This document shows positions 43,124 to 53,195 of a DNA stretch of 64,000 nt, one piece after another. Where the stretch lies: NCBI GenBank assembly GCA_024277135.1, contig JAJRVV010000087.1, positions 1-64,000 of the forward strand, given 5' to 3'. Position 1 is the first letter of the stretch; each line of letters opens with the position of its first letter. The stretch comes from Chloroflexota bacterium (GTDB lineage Bacteria > Chloroflexota > Anaerolineae > Promineifilales > Promineifilaceae). The notes beneath the pieces are model-generated. The model was not told where the DNA came from and made no database searches. It worked only from the letters and a program-made list of their open reading frames with translations. The position numbers were made by a program, and so were the translations under genes.

Positions 43124-43814
43124 GTTGTCTGAAATCGCTCCTGGCGTTTATTGGTTGACGAAGGGGTCGGTTAATTTTTATCTATGTGATGAACCGGACG
43201 GGTTGACGCTGGTGGATGCGGGGAATCCCAACCAGCAAGAGTTGGTTTGGCAGGCGCTAGAACAATTAGGGAAACGGCCGTCTGACCTGATCCGTATCCT
43301 CATCACCCACGCCGATGCAGACCACGCCGGCAGCGCCGCCGCCATCCAAAAGGAGACGGGGGCGACGGTGATCGCCAGCCCGGCCACAATTGAGTTGCTG
43401 AAACGCGGCGATTCGCCCCAACATTTGCCCCGCTTGATACAATTTGTGGTTGATCATTTTATGGGGTATCCACCGCTGCCGGAATTGGTGTTACGGCCGT
43501 GCCAGCCAGACGAAGAATTGCCGGTTTTGGGCGGCCTGCGCGTGATGGCGACGCCGGGCCATACGCTGGATCACATTTCCTACTTTAGCCCCGCCAGCGG
43601 TATCCTGTTTGCCGGAGACGCCTTGAACACGCGCCAGAACAAATTACAACTCACGCCCAAACGGATCACGGCCGACATGGAAGCGGCCGTGCGATCCGGC
43701 ATTAAATTGCTGGCGTGTACCCCGGCCGTCATCGCCTGCGGGCATGGCGTCCCCATGCAAAGTCACGGCAGCGACGACCTGATGGATTTGTTTAACCAGT
43801 TAAGAAATAAGTGA
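43116..43814 (+). CDS. MBL-fold metallo-hydrolase
   Basis: The product is 232 aa. Metal motif ITHADADHAGSAAAI, then His in TPGHTLDHISYF, Asp in LFAGDALNT and His in ACGHGVPMQSHG. All five family motifs are present, as in glyoxalase II-like or lactonase-like enzymes. Start ATG 43116 (or 43113) overlaps the upstream gene. Substrate unknown. Followed directly by phoU. Confidence 0.9.
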   Translation: MSELSEIAPGVYWLTKGSVNFYLCDEPDGLTLVDAGNPNQQELVWQALEQLGKRPSDLIRILITHADADHAGSAAAIQKETGATVIASPATIELLKRGDSPQHLPRLIQFVVDHFMGYPPLPELVLRPCQPDEELPVLGGLRVMATPGHTLDHISYFSPASGILFAGDALNTRQNKLQLTPKRITADMEAAVRSGIKLLACTPAVIACGHGVPMQSHGSDDLMDLFNQLRNK

Positions 43815-43822
43815 GGGACATG

Positions 43823-44488
43823 ATGCCGCGATCCGTCCTGGAAAATGAACTGACGCACATGCGCGACAACATCATCAAGCTGACCAGCCTGGTGAACAGC
43901 GCCATAGAAAAAGCGATGACGGCGTTGTATGAGCGCAATGTGGAATTGGCGCAGGAAATCGCCGCCGCCGATGAAGCGATCAATCTGCTTCGTTATGAGT
44001 TAGAGCAAGAGTGTCTGCGGGTGTTAGCCACCCAACAGCCGGCGGCGATTGATTTGCGTACGGTGGTAACAGCGATGCACTTGGCGGTAGAATTAGAGCG
44101 CATTGGCGATCACGCGGCCGGCATTGCCCGGCTGGTTGAGCGCATGGAAGATGAAGACGAGATTGAGTCGCTGCATAAATTACCTAAGATGGCGAAGCGC
44201 GCCCGCGCCATGATTCGTCAGGGGATTGATGCGTTTGTGCGAAATGATGCTGAGATGGCTTACGATTTACTGAACAAGGATGACAAAATTGACAAGCAAT
44301 ACAGCCGGTTATTCCGAGAGACGATTCAGGAAATGCGGGATGACGCTTATATCCGGCGGGCCACATTCCTGCTTTGGGTGGGTCACAATTTGGAACGGAT
44401 TGGTGATCGGGCCACCAACATCGCGGAACGGGTTATTTTCATGACAACGGGAGAGTATGTAGAGATTGCCTCTGATTTGATGGATTGA
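43823..44488 (+). CDS. phoU: PhoU family phosphate-signalling regulator
   Basis: The product is 221 aa, all helical, with two PhoU repeats: LERIGDHAAGIARLVERM and LERIGDRATNIAERVIFM carry the E-x-x-x-D-H/R metal clusters. PhoU represses Pho signalling via the Pst transporter and PhoR. No pst or phoR genes are adjacent. ATG 43823 has GAGG at a suitable distance; GTG 43811 overlapping the MBL stop is an alternative. Confidence 0.92.
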   Translation: MPRSVLENELTHMRDNIIKLTSLVNSAIEKAMTALYERNVELAQEIAAADEAINLLRYELEQECLRVLATQQPAAIDLRTVVTAMHLAVELERIGDHAAGIARLVERMEDEDEIESLHKLPKMAKRARAMIRQGIDAFVRNDAEMAYDLLNKDDKIDKQYSRLFRETIQEMRDDAYIRRATFLLWVGHNLERIGDRATNIAERVIFMTTGEYVEIASDLMD

Positions 44489-44600
44489 TCGTTTGACGGC
44501 GGAAGTTGTGCAGTGTGACGGCCGTACCCGTACCACATAAAATTTCCATAAAAACGCGCCCCATTCGTTCTTTAAAGGTCAGGTCAAACGGAACAACCGT

Positions 44601-44827
44601 TTGACAATGCTCGATATTTCATTAGAATCTTAAAATTGTATGAGTAGCTCCAACCCGTAAAGAGGACAGACCCATATTTCTAGAAGAGGAGGTGGGGAAT
44701 GCCTTAGGATTGCGTTATCAAAACAGTTGGGGTTAGCTCCCCCATTGAACGGCAAAGAGATACGGCCGTTCCTGTTTTTGTTTCCTGAAATGTTGTTTTC
44801 AAGTTAGATATTTTGGAGGAGTGAAAG
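44601..44827 (+). promoter_or_regulatory. liv operon promoter and structured leader
   Basis: TTGACA (44601-44606), 16-bp spacer, TAGAAT (44623-44628). The leader of about 190 nt contains AGAGGAGG directly before ATG-CCT-TAG (44699-44707), a two-codon frame, and then GGGG-TTAG-CTCCCC, a small hairpin. GGAG precedes ATG 44828. The leader may carry translational or attenuation control. Confidence 0.5.
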
Positions 44828-46027
44828 ATGAAGCGATTTGCGTTATTTGCAGTCCTTACGTTAGGTTTGTCTCTCATTTTGGCCGCTTGTGGTGCCTCGT
44901 CTTTCGAGTGTACTGATGACATCGGCTGTGTTACCTATGCTCCGGATGAACCCATTCGGATCGCGTCTGCACTCGTTATCACCGGTCCCAACACCGATCT
45001 GGGTATGGACTCCCAGCGCGGCATTGAGATAGCGATTGATATGCGCGGCGAAGTTGCCGGACATTCCGTTGAGTTGCAGGCGGAAGACGATGGTTGTAAC
45101 GCCGAAGGCGGCCAAACCTCAGCCACCAAGATCACTTCCGATCCCACCATTATCGGCATCATCGGCACCAGCTGTTCCGGCGCGGGCGTTCCCGCTTCGG
45201 CCGTGGTGGCCCAGCAGGGGTACGTCATGATTTCCCCGTCCAACACTGCCCCAGTTCTCACCGACCCCGAAACCCGTGAAGACGGCTACTTCCGCGTTGC
45301 CCATAACGACAAAATTCAGGGCGCGGCCATGGCCAACTTCGCTTATAACGAGTTGGGCGTTCGGGTGGCGGCGGCCATTCATGATGGCGACCCCTACACC
45401 GAAGGTCTGGCCAGCGTCTTCGCTGACAGCTTCCGTGAATTAGGCGGTGAAATTGTGGCCTTCGAAGCCGTTTCCCCGGATGCGGATGACATGCTGCCGG
45501 TGTTGAACACCATTGCCGCCGCTGGTCCGCCGGAAATGATCTACTATCCGGTCTTCACCTCCGCCGGCGCCAACATCACCAAACAGGCCAAAGATGTGGC
45601 CGACCTGCAAGGCGTCATTCTGGCCGGCGCTGATGGCATGCTCTCGCCTTCCTTCCTGGATGCGGCCGGCGACGCAGCCGAAGGCATGTACCTTTCCGGC
45701 CCCGATTTGAGCTTCTCCGGCAGCGCCTATGAGGATCTCCTGGCCCGCCACACCGAGAAGTATGGCATTGACCCCACATCGGTCTTCCATGCCCATGCCT
45801 TCGACGCCACCAACATGCTGTTCGACGCCATCGAGAAAGTGGCCGTGGTTGAGGATGATGGCACGATTCACGTCGGCCGGCAGGCTTTGCGCGATGCGGT
45901 GGCTGCAACTGCTAACTTCAATGGTATTACCGGCAACCTCACTTGCGATCAGTATGGTGACTGCGCCAATGCTCAGATTGCGGTGAACGAGGTTCAAGGC
46001 GGCGAATTCGTGCCGATCTGGCCCTAG
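44828..46027 (+). CDS. livK: Branched-chain amino acid ABC transporter substrate-binding lipoprotein
   Basis: The product is 399 aa. Lipoprotein signal with lipobox LAAC (Cys21). A type I periplasmic fold follows: IRIASALVITGPNTDLGMDS, GIEIAIDM, IGIIGTSCSGAGVPASA, GYVMISPSNTAP. It would bind an amino acid or amide outside the membrane and deliver it to LivHM. First gene of livKHMGF. No ACGGCCGT copy lies inside it. Confidence 0.92.
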   Translation: MKRFALFAVLTLGLSLILAACGASSFECTDDIGCVTYAPDEPIRIASALVITGPNTDLGMDSQRGIEIAIDMRGEVAGHSVELQAEDDGCNAEGGQTSATKITSDPTIIGIIGTSCSGAGVPASAVVAQQGYVMISPSNTAPVLTDPETREDGYFRVAHNDKIQGAAMANFAYNELGVRVAAAIHDGDPYTEGLASVFADSFRELGGEIVAFEAVSPDADDMLPVLNTIAAAGPPEMIYYPVFTSAGANITKQAKDVADLQGVILAGADGMLSPSFLDAAGDAAEGMYLSGPDLSFSGSAYEDLLARHTEKYGIDPTSVFHAHAFDATNMLFDAIEKVAVVEDDGTIHVGRQALRDAVAATANFNGITGNLTCDQYGDCANAQIAVNEVQGGEFVPIWP

Positions 46028-46126
46028 TCCTAATGATGGAGACCTGCGAGGCTTTTACGCATTGTCTGGTTAACATTCACGCTTGATGGAAACCACGCAG
46101 GTATTGGTAAATTCACACCAAATCAA

Positions 46127-46162
46127 GAGGATGGGTTCAAGGGAATCCTTGGGTCCATCCTC
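46127..46162 (+). promoter_or_regulatory. Intercistronic hairpin between livK and livH
   Basis: GAGGATGG (46127-46134) pairs with CCATCCTC (46155-46162), and an inner AAGG pairs with CCTT. With no T-run it may act to stabilise the abundant livK message or reduce read-through into livH, a common arrangement for binding-protein genes. Confidence 0.6.
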
Positions 46163-46182
46163 CTCTGTGCGGAGAGCGCTAT

Positions 46183-47244
46183 ATGCTTCAAAAACTTCGT
46201 GATCTCAGCGTTTTAGATGCGATATTGTGGATCTTCAGGGCCGGCATTATTGTCCTGGTCATTTGGGGAACCGGCGCCACCATTCTCGACAATCCATATA
46301 CGGCCGCTAATTGGATAGATTTTGTCATCTTTGGCATTGCCCAGGGCAGTCTGTATGCGCTCATTGCTTTGGGTTACACTCTGGTTTACGGCATCTTGTT
46401 CATGATCAACTTTGCTCACGGTGAGTTTTTCATGTCGGGCACGCTGGTCGCCACTGTTTTTTTAGCGCAGCCGATGAAAGAATCCGGGTTTTTGGATGAG
46501 TACCCCATTCTTAGCTTACTTGTCATTATTTTGGTATCCATGTCAATTGCTGTCAGTGTGGCTTTGTTGACGGAGCGCATGGCTTATCGGCCGCTGCGGC
46601 GGGCGCCCCGGCTGGTGCCCTTGATTACGGCGATTGGCGCATCCTTTTTTTGGCAATACTTTTTCCGAGGGCTATTTGGTTCTCAGGTGATCCCTTATCC
46701 GGAAATGAACATTTTAAAAGGGACCTGGATGATTTTTGGCATTGAAATCCTGAGGCGGCAAGTGGTTGTGATCGTGGCCTCGATTTTGATGATGATTGGT
46801 CTGTATATTTTTGTGATGCGAACCAAAACGGGCCGGGCGATCCGGGCGGTGGCTGAAGACAAAGATGTGGCCGCCTTGATGGGTATTGACGTAGATCGAG
46901 CCATCTCGATCACTTTTGCCCTGGGCGCAGCGATGGCGGGGGCGGCCGGTATTTTGTATGCTATTATTTTCCAGCAAGTGGATTTTTTCATGGGATTTGT
47001 GCCGGGCATCAAGGCGTTTACGGCCGCTGTGCTGGGCGGTATTGGCAGCGTGCCGGGAGCAGCGTTAGGCGGATTGTTCTTAGGCGTTTTTGAATCGGTT
47101 GGGCCGCCTTTATTCTTGCAGGGTTTGGGCATTCCGGGCGCGCACCAACTCAAGGATGTGATCGCTTTTACGATGTTGGTATTGGTTTTGATTTTCCGAC
47201 CACAGGGTATCATTGGTGAACGCCTGAAAGAAGCAAAGGCGTAA
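46183..47244 (+). CDS. livH: Branched-chain amino acid ABC transporter permease LivH
   Basis: The product is 353 aa with eight or nine membrane helices. Family segments: GIAQGSLYALIALGYTLVYGI, MINFAHGEFFM, MAYRPLRRAPRLVPLITAIG, RAVAEDKDVAALMGID (coupling helix) and LGGIGSVPGAALGGLFLG. Pairs with LivM. Confidence 0.95.
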   Translation: MLQKLRDLSVLDAILWIFRAGIIVLVIWGTGATILDNPYTAANWIDFVIFGIAQGSLYALIALGYTLVYGILFMINFAHGEFFMSGTLVATVFLAQPMKESGFLDEYPILSLLVIILVSMSIAVSVALLTERMAYRPLRRAPRLVPLITAIGASFFWQYFFRGLFGSQVIPYPEMNILKGTWMIFGIEILRRQVVVIVASILMMIGLYIFVMRTKTGRAIRAVAEDKDVAALMGIDVDRAISITFALGAAMAGAAGILYAIIFQQVDFFMGFVPGIKAFTAAVLGGIGSVPGAALGGLFLGVFESVGPPLFLQGLGIPGAHQLKDVIAFTMLVLVLIFRPQGIIGERLKEAKA

Positions 47245-47257
47245 GGCAAGGTGCAGC

Positions 47258-48955
47258 ATGTTCGATAAACCGATAGATATCCAACAAACGATTAAGATTG
47301 GTTTGATTGCCGGCCTGGTGGCGCTGAGTACCAGCGCTATTGGCATGGTAGAAACATTCGCCCAGCGCGACCTGGTTTCCGGCGTGTTCACGTTGGGACA
47401 TTTACTGGTATTTCTGACGCCGGTGGGAGCGGGCTATCTGGCGACGCGGGAGACGGATGGGGCTGAGAGCGCGACCGTCTACGGACATGGCCTTTTGGCG
47501 GGCGCTATGTCTTCTTTACCGGTGGTGGGTTTGATCATTCTCACTATTTTAGCGCCCAATATCCGCGATTTTCTCATCAATGTCTCCCCGGCGCTGGTGG
47601 AGTTTTTGACATTTGGTCAGGGCAAAACGTTGGGCGCTTTGCTGCTCATCGGGTTGATGACGGCCGCCGGATTTGCCGGCGCCGCATTTTTCATGCTACC
47701 TGACCAGACGAAACAGCTGTGGCAAACCGCCATTATTTGGACGCTGGGCATCGGCACTTTCTCCGAGATTTTGCGCACCATCCTCGTCGGCGTAGCCGGC
47801 ACACAGATTTTGCGTATTTTCTTTGGCGCCAAAGGGGCTACCCCGTTGACGGCCGTACTCGTGTTTGTAATCAGCATTGGCATCAGCATTTGGTGGCGGC
47901 GTCGCGGCGCCGCCATACAAACCCGACTCAACGCCCCGGAACGGCAGCAGCAAGTCAGCCGCGCCAAAATTGGCTTGCTGGCCGTGGTTTTACTGGCGCT
48001 CCCCTTCATCCTGGGCACCTACCTCACCGAAGTTATTGACAACGTGGGCCTATACATTTTGATGGGATTGGGACTCAATATCGTGGTCGGCTTTGCCGGC
48101 CTGCTTGACCTGGGATATGTCGCCTTCTTCGCCATCGGCGCCTACACTATGGGATTGCTCACCTCTCAGGGCGACTTAGGCATTGCCAACATGTCGTTTT
48201 GGGCGGCCTTACCCATCAGCGTGGCCGTTTCCGTCATCGCCGGGGTTATTCTGGGCACGCCGGTGCTGCGTATGCGCGGCGACTACCTGGCGATTGTCAC
48301 CCTGGGCTTTGGCGAAATCATCCGCGTGTTAGCCACCTCCGACGTGCTTAAAGGGGTTATCGGCGGCGCGCAGGGCATTCTACGCATTCCCAAAGCGCAG
48401 GTTGCCAGCACCGCGTTGGTGCAGCCGGAACAAATTTATTATCTGATTTTGATAGGGGTCGCCATCGCCGCTTTCATTTCTACCCGGCTGCGGGATTCCC
48501 GCCTGGGCCGGCAATGGATGGCGATGCGGGAAGATGAAGATGTGGCGGAGGCTATGGGCATCAATTTGGTCAGCACCAAGTTGCTGGCCTTTGCCATCGG
48601 CGCCGCTTTCTCCGGGTTGTCCGGGGCAATTTTCGCCAGCAAATTAGGCTCGATATTCCCCAACAGTTTTAGTTTGCTCATTTCCATCAATGTGTTGAGC
48701 TTGATCATCGTCGGCGGCATCGGCAGTTTGCCCGGCGTGGTGGTTGGGGCGCTGGTTTTGGTGGGCTTGCCGGAACTACTGCGTGAGTTCGCCGAGTACC
48801 GCCAGTTGATGTTTGGCTTTTTGTTGATTGTGATGATGCTGGCCAAACCGGAAGGGTTGTGGCCGTCGGCCGTACTCCAGCGTGAACTTCATGCTGCCAT
48901 GGATGAGGAGATGCCAAACGGGCCGGAAATGGCTGTTTCTGGAGAAACCGGATAG
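47258..48955 (+). CDS. livM: Branched-chain amino acid ABC transporter permease LivM with long N-terminal membrane extension
   Basis: The product is 565 aa. The LivM core occupies about 235-540 (GLGLNIVVGFAGLLDLGYVAFFAIGAY, MRGDYLAIVTLGFGEIIRVL, MREDEDVAEAMGINLVSTKL, VGGIGSLPGVVVGAL). The first 230 residues contain about five further hydrophobic segments and a basic Arg-rich loop (WWRRRGAAIQTRLNAPERQQ). LivM proteins are usually 300-430 aa, so this extension is unusual; it may be a regulatory or assembly module. Confidence 0.93.
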   Translation: MFDKPIDIQQTIKIGLIAGLVALSTSAIGMVETFAQRDLVSGVFTLGHLLVFLTPVGAGYLATRETDGAESATVYGHGLLAGAMSSLPVVGLIILTILAPNIRDFLINVSPALVEFLTFGQGKTLGALLLIGLMTAAGFAGAAFFMLPDQTKQLWQTAIIWTLGIGTFSEILRTILVGVAGTQILRIFFGAKGATPLTAVLVFVISIGISIWWRRRGAAIQTRLNAPERQQQVSRAKIGLLAVVLLALPFILGTYLTEVIDNVGLYILMGLGLNIVVGFAGLLDLGYVAFFAIGAYTMGLLTSQGDLGIANMSFWAALPISVAVSVIAGVILGTPVLRMRGDYLAIVTLGFGEIIRVLATSDVLKGVIGGAQGILRIPKAQVASTALVQPEQIYYLILIGVAIAAFISTRLRDSRLGRQWMAMREDEDVAEAMGINLVSTKLLAFAIGAAFSGLSGAIFASKLGSIFPNSFSLLISINVLSLIIVGGIGSLPGVVVGALVLVGLPELLREFAEYRQLMFGFLLIVMMLAKPEGLWPSAVLQRELHAAMDEEMPNGPEMAVSGETG

Positions 48956-48963
48956 AGGACTCT

Positions 48964-49776
<813 letters not shown>

Positions 49777-49792
49777 CGCGAGGACATCATCT

Positions 49793-50506
49793 ATGCCAAT
49801 GCTTGAAGTTAATGGTATTCACACCTACTACGGCAACATCCACGCGCTCAAAGGTGTGACCATCTCAGTAGAAAAAGGGGAGATCGTCACCCTGATTGGC
49901 GCTAATGGCGCCGGCAAAACCACCACATTGCGCACCATCAGCGGCCTGCTTAAACCGCGCCAGGGGGCAGTGATTTTGGAAGGCGAGGATTTAGCGCCTT
50001 ACAAAGCGCACAAAATCGTGTACAAAGGGGTTTCTATGGTTCCCGAAGGGCGGGGTGTGTTCGCCAAGCTCACGGTGGCCGAAAACCTGGATATGGGCGC
50101 ATTCACCCGCGATGACAAGAAGTCGATTCAGCAAGACCTGGAGTATGTGTTTGATTTGTTTCCCCGGTTAAGAGAGCGGCGCAGCCAGGTGGCGGGCACG
50201 CTGTCTGGCGGCGAGCAGCAGATGCTGGCCATGGGACGGGCGCTAATGGCTCGCCCCCGGCTGCTGTTGATGGATGAACCCTCTATGGGATTGGCGCCTA
50301 TCCTGGTGGACGGTATTTTTGAGACGATTCAAGCCATCAACAAAGAAGGCACCACCATCTTGTTGGTGGAGCAAAATGCGTTGATGGCGCTTTCGGTGGC
50401 GCACCGAGGATATGTGCTGCAAACGGGCGAGATTGTGCTGCACGACACGGCCGCCAACCTGCAACAAAACGAGATGGTACAAAAGGCTTACCTGGGCATC
50501 GAGTAA
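49793..50506 (+). CDS. livF: Branched-chain amino acid ABC transporter ATP-binding protein LivF
   Basis: The product is 237 aa. Walker A GANGAGKTTTLR, signature LSGGEQQMLAMGRALM, Walker B LLLMDEPSMGLAP, H-loop replaced as usual in LivF by LLVEQNAL. Second nucleotide-binding subunit; the ornithine-cyclodeaminase-like gene begins 1 bp after its stop. Confidence 0.96.
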   Translation: MPMLEVNGIHTYYGNIHALKGVTISVEKGEIVTLIGANGAGKTTTLRTISGLLKPRQGAVILEGEDLAPYKAHKIVYKGVSMVPEGRGVFAKLTVAENLDMGAFTRDDKKSIQQDLEYVFDLFPRLRERRSQVAGTLSGGEQQMLAMGRALMARPRLLLMDEPSMGLAPILVDGIFETIQAINKEGTTILLVEQNALMALSVAHRGYVLQTGEIVLHDTAANLQQNEMVQKAYLGIE

Positions 50507-50507
50507 C

Positions 50508-51497
50508 ATGCTCATCTTAAATGCGGCGGATGTGCGCCGCGCATTGCCGATGAAGGCCGCTATCGCCGCGATGAAACGGGCGTACGCGGCCTTTTCTGTG
50601 GGCCGATCTGAAGCGCCGCTGCGGACGCATTTACCGGTGGCTCCCCAAGCAGCAGCGGCGTTGTTCATGCCCGCCTTTGTACAGGATGAGGAAGGGGGCG
50701 CGCTAGCGCTGAAGGCGGTGACGCTGTTTCCGGGCAATCCGGCGCGGGGGCTGCCTTTTATTCACGCGGCCGTTTTACTGTTGGATGCGGCGAACGGCCG
50801 TCCCCAGGCATTGTTAGAAGGCGGCGCATTGACGGCGATCCGCACTGGGGCGGGCGCCGGCGCGGCCACAGATTTGCTGGCCCGGCCCGACAGCCGGGTG
50901 GCCGCCATCTTCGGCGCGGGCGTGCAGTCCCGAACCCAGCTAGAGGCAATTTGCACCGTGCGCCCCATCCAGACCGCCTTCGTTTACGACCCCGATCCAG
51001 CCAAAGCGGCCCAGTTTGTTCAGGAAATGGCGGGCATCGGCCCCATTCCTACTGATGTTCGCGTTGTCGATTTGCCGGGCACGGCCGTGCGCCAGGCCGA
51101 CATCATTTGCTGCGCCACCACTTCCACCACGCCTGTTTTTGATGACGCCGATTTGAAACCGGGCGTCCACATCAACGGCGTCGGTTCCTACACGCCAGAG
51201 ATGCAGGAGATTCCGGCGGCAAGCGTGGCCCGCGCCCGCTTGGTGGTAGATTCACGCGCCGCGTGTCTGGCGGAGGCGGGCGATTTGATTCAGCCGATCC
51301 AGGCGGGATTGTTTACCGCCAATCATATTTGGGCTGAGTTGGGGGAGATTGTGTTGGGGGCGAGGGACGGCCGTGCCGCGCCCGACCAGATCACCTGCTT
51401 CAAATCCGTCGGCATCGCCGTACAAGACGCCATCGCCGCCCAGTCTGCCCTGCAAACCGCCCGCGAGTTGGGCCTGGGGCAAACCGTTGCCTGGTAA
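50508..51497 (+). CDS. Ornithine cyclodeaminase/mu-crystallin family protein
   Basis: The product is 329 aa. Substrate residues ALKAVTLFPGNPARGLPFIHA and EGGALTAIRTGAGAGAATDLLA; NAD domain AAIFGAGVQSRTQLEAI; ICCATTSTTPVFDD. The family includes ornithine cyclodeaminase, alanine dehydrogenase and ketimine reductases, so the reaction is uncertain. It is the last gene of the liv operon, implying it acts on an imported amino acid. Confidence 0.88.
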   Translation: MLILNAADVRRALPMKAAIAAMKRAYAAFSVGRSEAPLRTHLPVAPQAAAALFMPAFVQDEEGGALALKAVTLFPGNPARGLPFIHAAVLLLDAANGRPQALLEGGALTAIRTGAGAGAATDLLARPDSRVAAIFGAGVQSRTQLEAICTVRPIQTAFVYDPDPAKAAQFVQEMAGIGPIPTDVRVVDLPGTAVRQADIICCATTSTTPVFDDADLKPGVHINGVGSYTPEMQEIPAASVARARLVVDSRAACLAEAGDLIQPIQAGLFTANHIWAELGEIVLGARDGRAAPDQITCFKSVGIAVQDAIAAQSALQTARELGLGQTVAW

Positions 51498-51536
51498 GTG
51501 CATGTTATATCTTCAAACCGAATGGCGCTTTACGAC

Positions 51537-51564
51537 TTGACGGCGATACCAATAATGATACTAT
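51537..51564 (+). promoter_or_regulatory. hicAB promoter giving a leaderless transcript
   Basis: TTGACG (51537-51542), 16-bp spacer, TACTAT (51559-51564). Only 7 bp separate the -10 box from ATG 51572, so transcription would start at or next to the start codon. Confidence 0.5.
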
Positions 51565-51571
51565 TTTAACG

Positions 51572-51826
51572 ATGGCTTCTGTTGAAAACATTTTGATACA
51601 AATGCGTCGCCATCCCAAAGGGATTCGCTTTAGTGACCTTTGTAAAGTTTGTGACCACTATTTTGGTAAGCCCCGGCAAAGCGGCAGCAGCCATCGTATT
51701 TATAAAACGCCCTGGCAAGGCGACCCTCGTGTGAATATCCAAAATCACAAAGGTAAAGCCAAAGCGTATCAGGTAAGACAGGTTTTGAAAGCTATTGATA
51801 AACTGGAAACGCAACATGATTCTTGA
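51572..51826 (+). CDS. hicA: HicA-type mRNA interferase toxin
   Basis: The product is 84 aa. Double-stranded RNA-binding-like fold with catalytic His in GSSHRIYKTPW, and NIQNHKGKAKAYQVRQVLKAIDKL. The toxin would cleave mRNA when the antitoxin is degraded. The gene order, toxin first with overlapping antitoxin, fits hicAB. AT-richer than its neighbours and without ACGGCCGT. Confidence 0.85.
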   Translation: MASVENILIQMRRHPKGIRFSDLCKVCDHYFGKPRQSGSSHRIYKTPWQGDPRVNIQNHKGKAKAYQVRQVLKAIDKLETQHDS

Positions 51827-52145
51827 ACAAGATCGTTACACTTATCGGGTAACTTGGTCGGAGGAAGACGATGAGCACCTTGGCCTCTGCGCCGAGTTTC
51901 CCAGCCTCAGTTGGTTGGCAAATAACCCAGAAGATGCGCTGCAAGGCATTCGCCAGGTGGTAGCCGAAGTGGTGGCCGACTTGGAAGCAAACAATGAATT
52001 TGTCCCTGAACCTATGGCTGTAAAGCAGTACAGCGGCAAATTCTTGATCCGAATACCACCTGAAATTCATCGCCGTTTAGCGCTGGAAGCGGCCGAAGCC
52101 GGTGTTAGCCTAAACCGACTGGCGAGCGCCAAGTTGAGTCAATAG
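51816..52145 (+). CDS. hicB: HicB-type antitoxin
   Basis: The product is 109 aa from ATG 51816, overlapping hicA by 11 bp. Partial RNase-H-like HicB domain (YRVTWSEEDDEHLGLCAEFPSLSW, ALQGIRQVV) and C-terminal ribbon-helix-helix (FLIRIPPEIHRRLALEAAEA, SLNRLASAKL) for operator binding. Complete, so the pair looks functional. Confidence 0.85.
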   Translation: MILEQDRYTYRVTWSEEDDEHLGLCAEFPSLSWLANNPEDALQGIRQVVAEVVADLEANNEFVPEPMAVKQYSGKFLIRIPPEIHRRLALEAAEAGVSLNRLASAKLSQ

Positions 52146-52255
52146 GTGTTGTTATGGTTTGTAGTCACCGCTTTAGCGGTGTGCCGCCCATGAGTTAGCC
52201 TGGGGCAAACCGCTGCGTGACAAATGTATGTCAGGTTGCCGATATTTCCGAAGAA

Positions 52256-53137
52256 ATGACCATGACAGAAACACAAGACATTTGGAGTAAATGGTTGTTA
52301 CGCCGCCGATATGGTGGCGACCCGCAACGAATGAAAGCCACTATGGAATACTTGTATCCAGTGCGGGATAAGGTATTGAGTCATGCTAATCTGAAGGAGA
52401 ATGAAGTTCTGCTTGATGTTGGTTGCGGCGATGGGTTGATTGCCTCTGGCGCGCTCGAAAAATTAGCGTCAAGTAAAGTTATTTTCAGCGACATCTCACA
52501 AGATTTGTTGAATCATGCTCAATCTATTGCCAAAGAAATGGATGTGCTGCAATGCTGCCAATTCATAAACGCGCCCGCCGATGACTTGTCTGTATTGGAC
52601 AATGCCACCATTGATGCCGTAACAACTCGTTCTGTTCTGATTTATGTATCAGCAAAACAACAGGCGTTCAACGAGTTCTATCGCGTTCTCAAACCAGGAG
52701 GACGACTATCCATTTTCGAGCCGATAAATCGGTTTGCTTACCCACCGCCAGAGCATATCTTTTGGGGGTATGATGTGACCCCCGTAAAGGATTTGGCGCG
52801 AAAGGTCAAGGAAATTTACCGTCGTCAATCCCCGGATACCAATCCGATGCTAGATTTTGATGAGTATGATTTGATAGCATTTGCGGAACAGGCCGGATTT
52901 AATGAGATACATCTTGAATTGCATGTTGAGATAAAACCTAACACCGAGAGAATGGATTTTGAAACGACGTTGCGAACAGCGCCCAATCCCAAAGCGCCAA
53001 CAGTTGAAGAAGCCATCAATGAAGCTCTCACACCAGCCGAAGCGGAACGCTTTATTTCTTGCCTGCGGGCATTGGTTGAAGAACAACACGGGATAAGGAG
53101 GTCATCAGTTGCATATTTGTGGGCTATCAAGGAATAA
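52256..53137 (+). CDS. Class I SAM-dependent methyltransferase
   Basis: The product is 293 aa. SAM motif I LLDVGCGDGLIASG, acidic loop IFSDISQDLL, and FYRVLKPGGRLSIFEP after strand 4. A C-terminal helical extension (EEAINEALTPAEAERFISCL) is specific to this subgroup. Acceptor unknown. ATG 52256 or 52262, both without a strong ribosome-binding site. Lower GC and no octamer copies link it with hicAB as possibly acquired DNA. Confidence 0.8.
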   Translation: MTMTETQDIWSKWLLRRRYGGDPQRMKATMEYLYPVRDKVLSHANLKENEVLLDVGCGDGLIASGALEKLASSKVIFSDISQDLLNHAQSIAKEMDVLQCCQFINAPADDLSVLDNATIDAVTTRSVLIYVSAKQQAFNEFYRVLKPGGRLSIFEPINRFAYPPPEHIFWGYDVTPVKDLARKVKEIYRRQSPDTNPMLDFDEYDLIAFAEQAGFNEIHLELHVEIKPNTERMDFETTLRTAPNPKAPTVEEAINEALTPAEAERFISCLRALVEEQHGIRRSSVAYLWAIKE

Positions 53138-53195
53138 AAACAACCCGACCTCGCTGGCGCTGAACGGGCGGCAGCTGTAGACATCAGGAGCAGCT

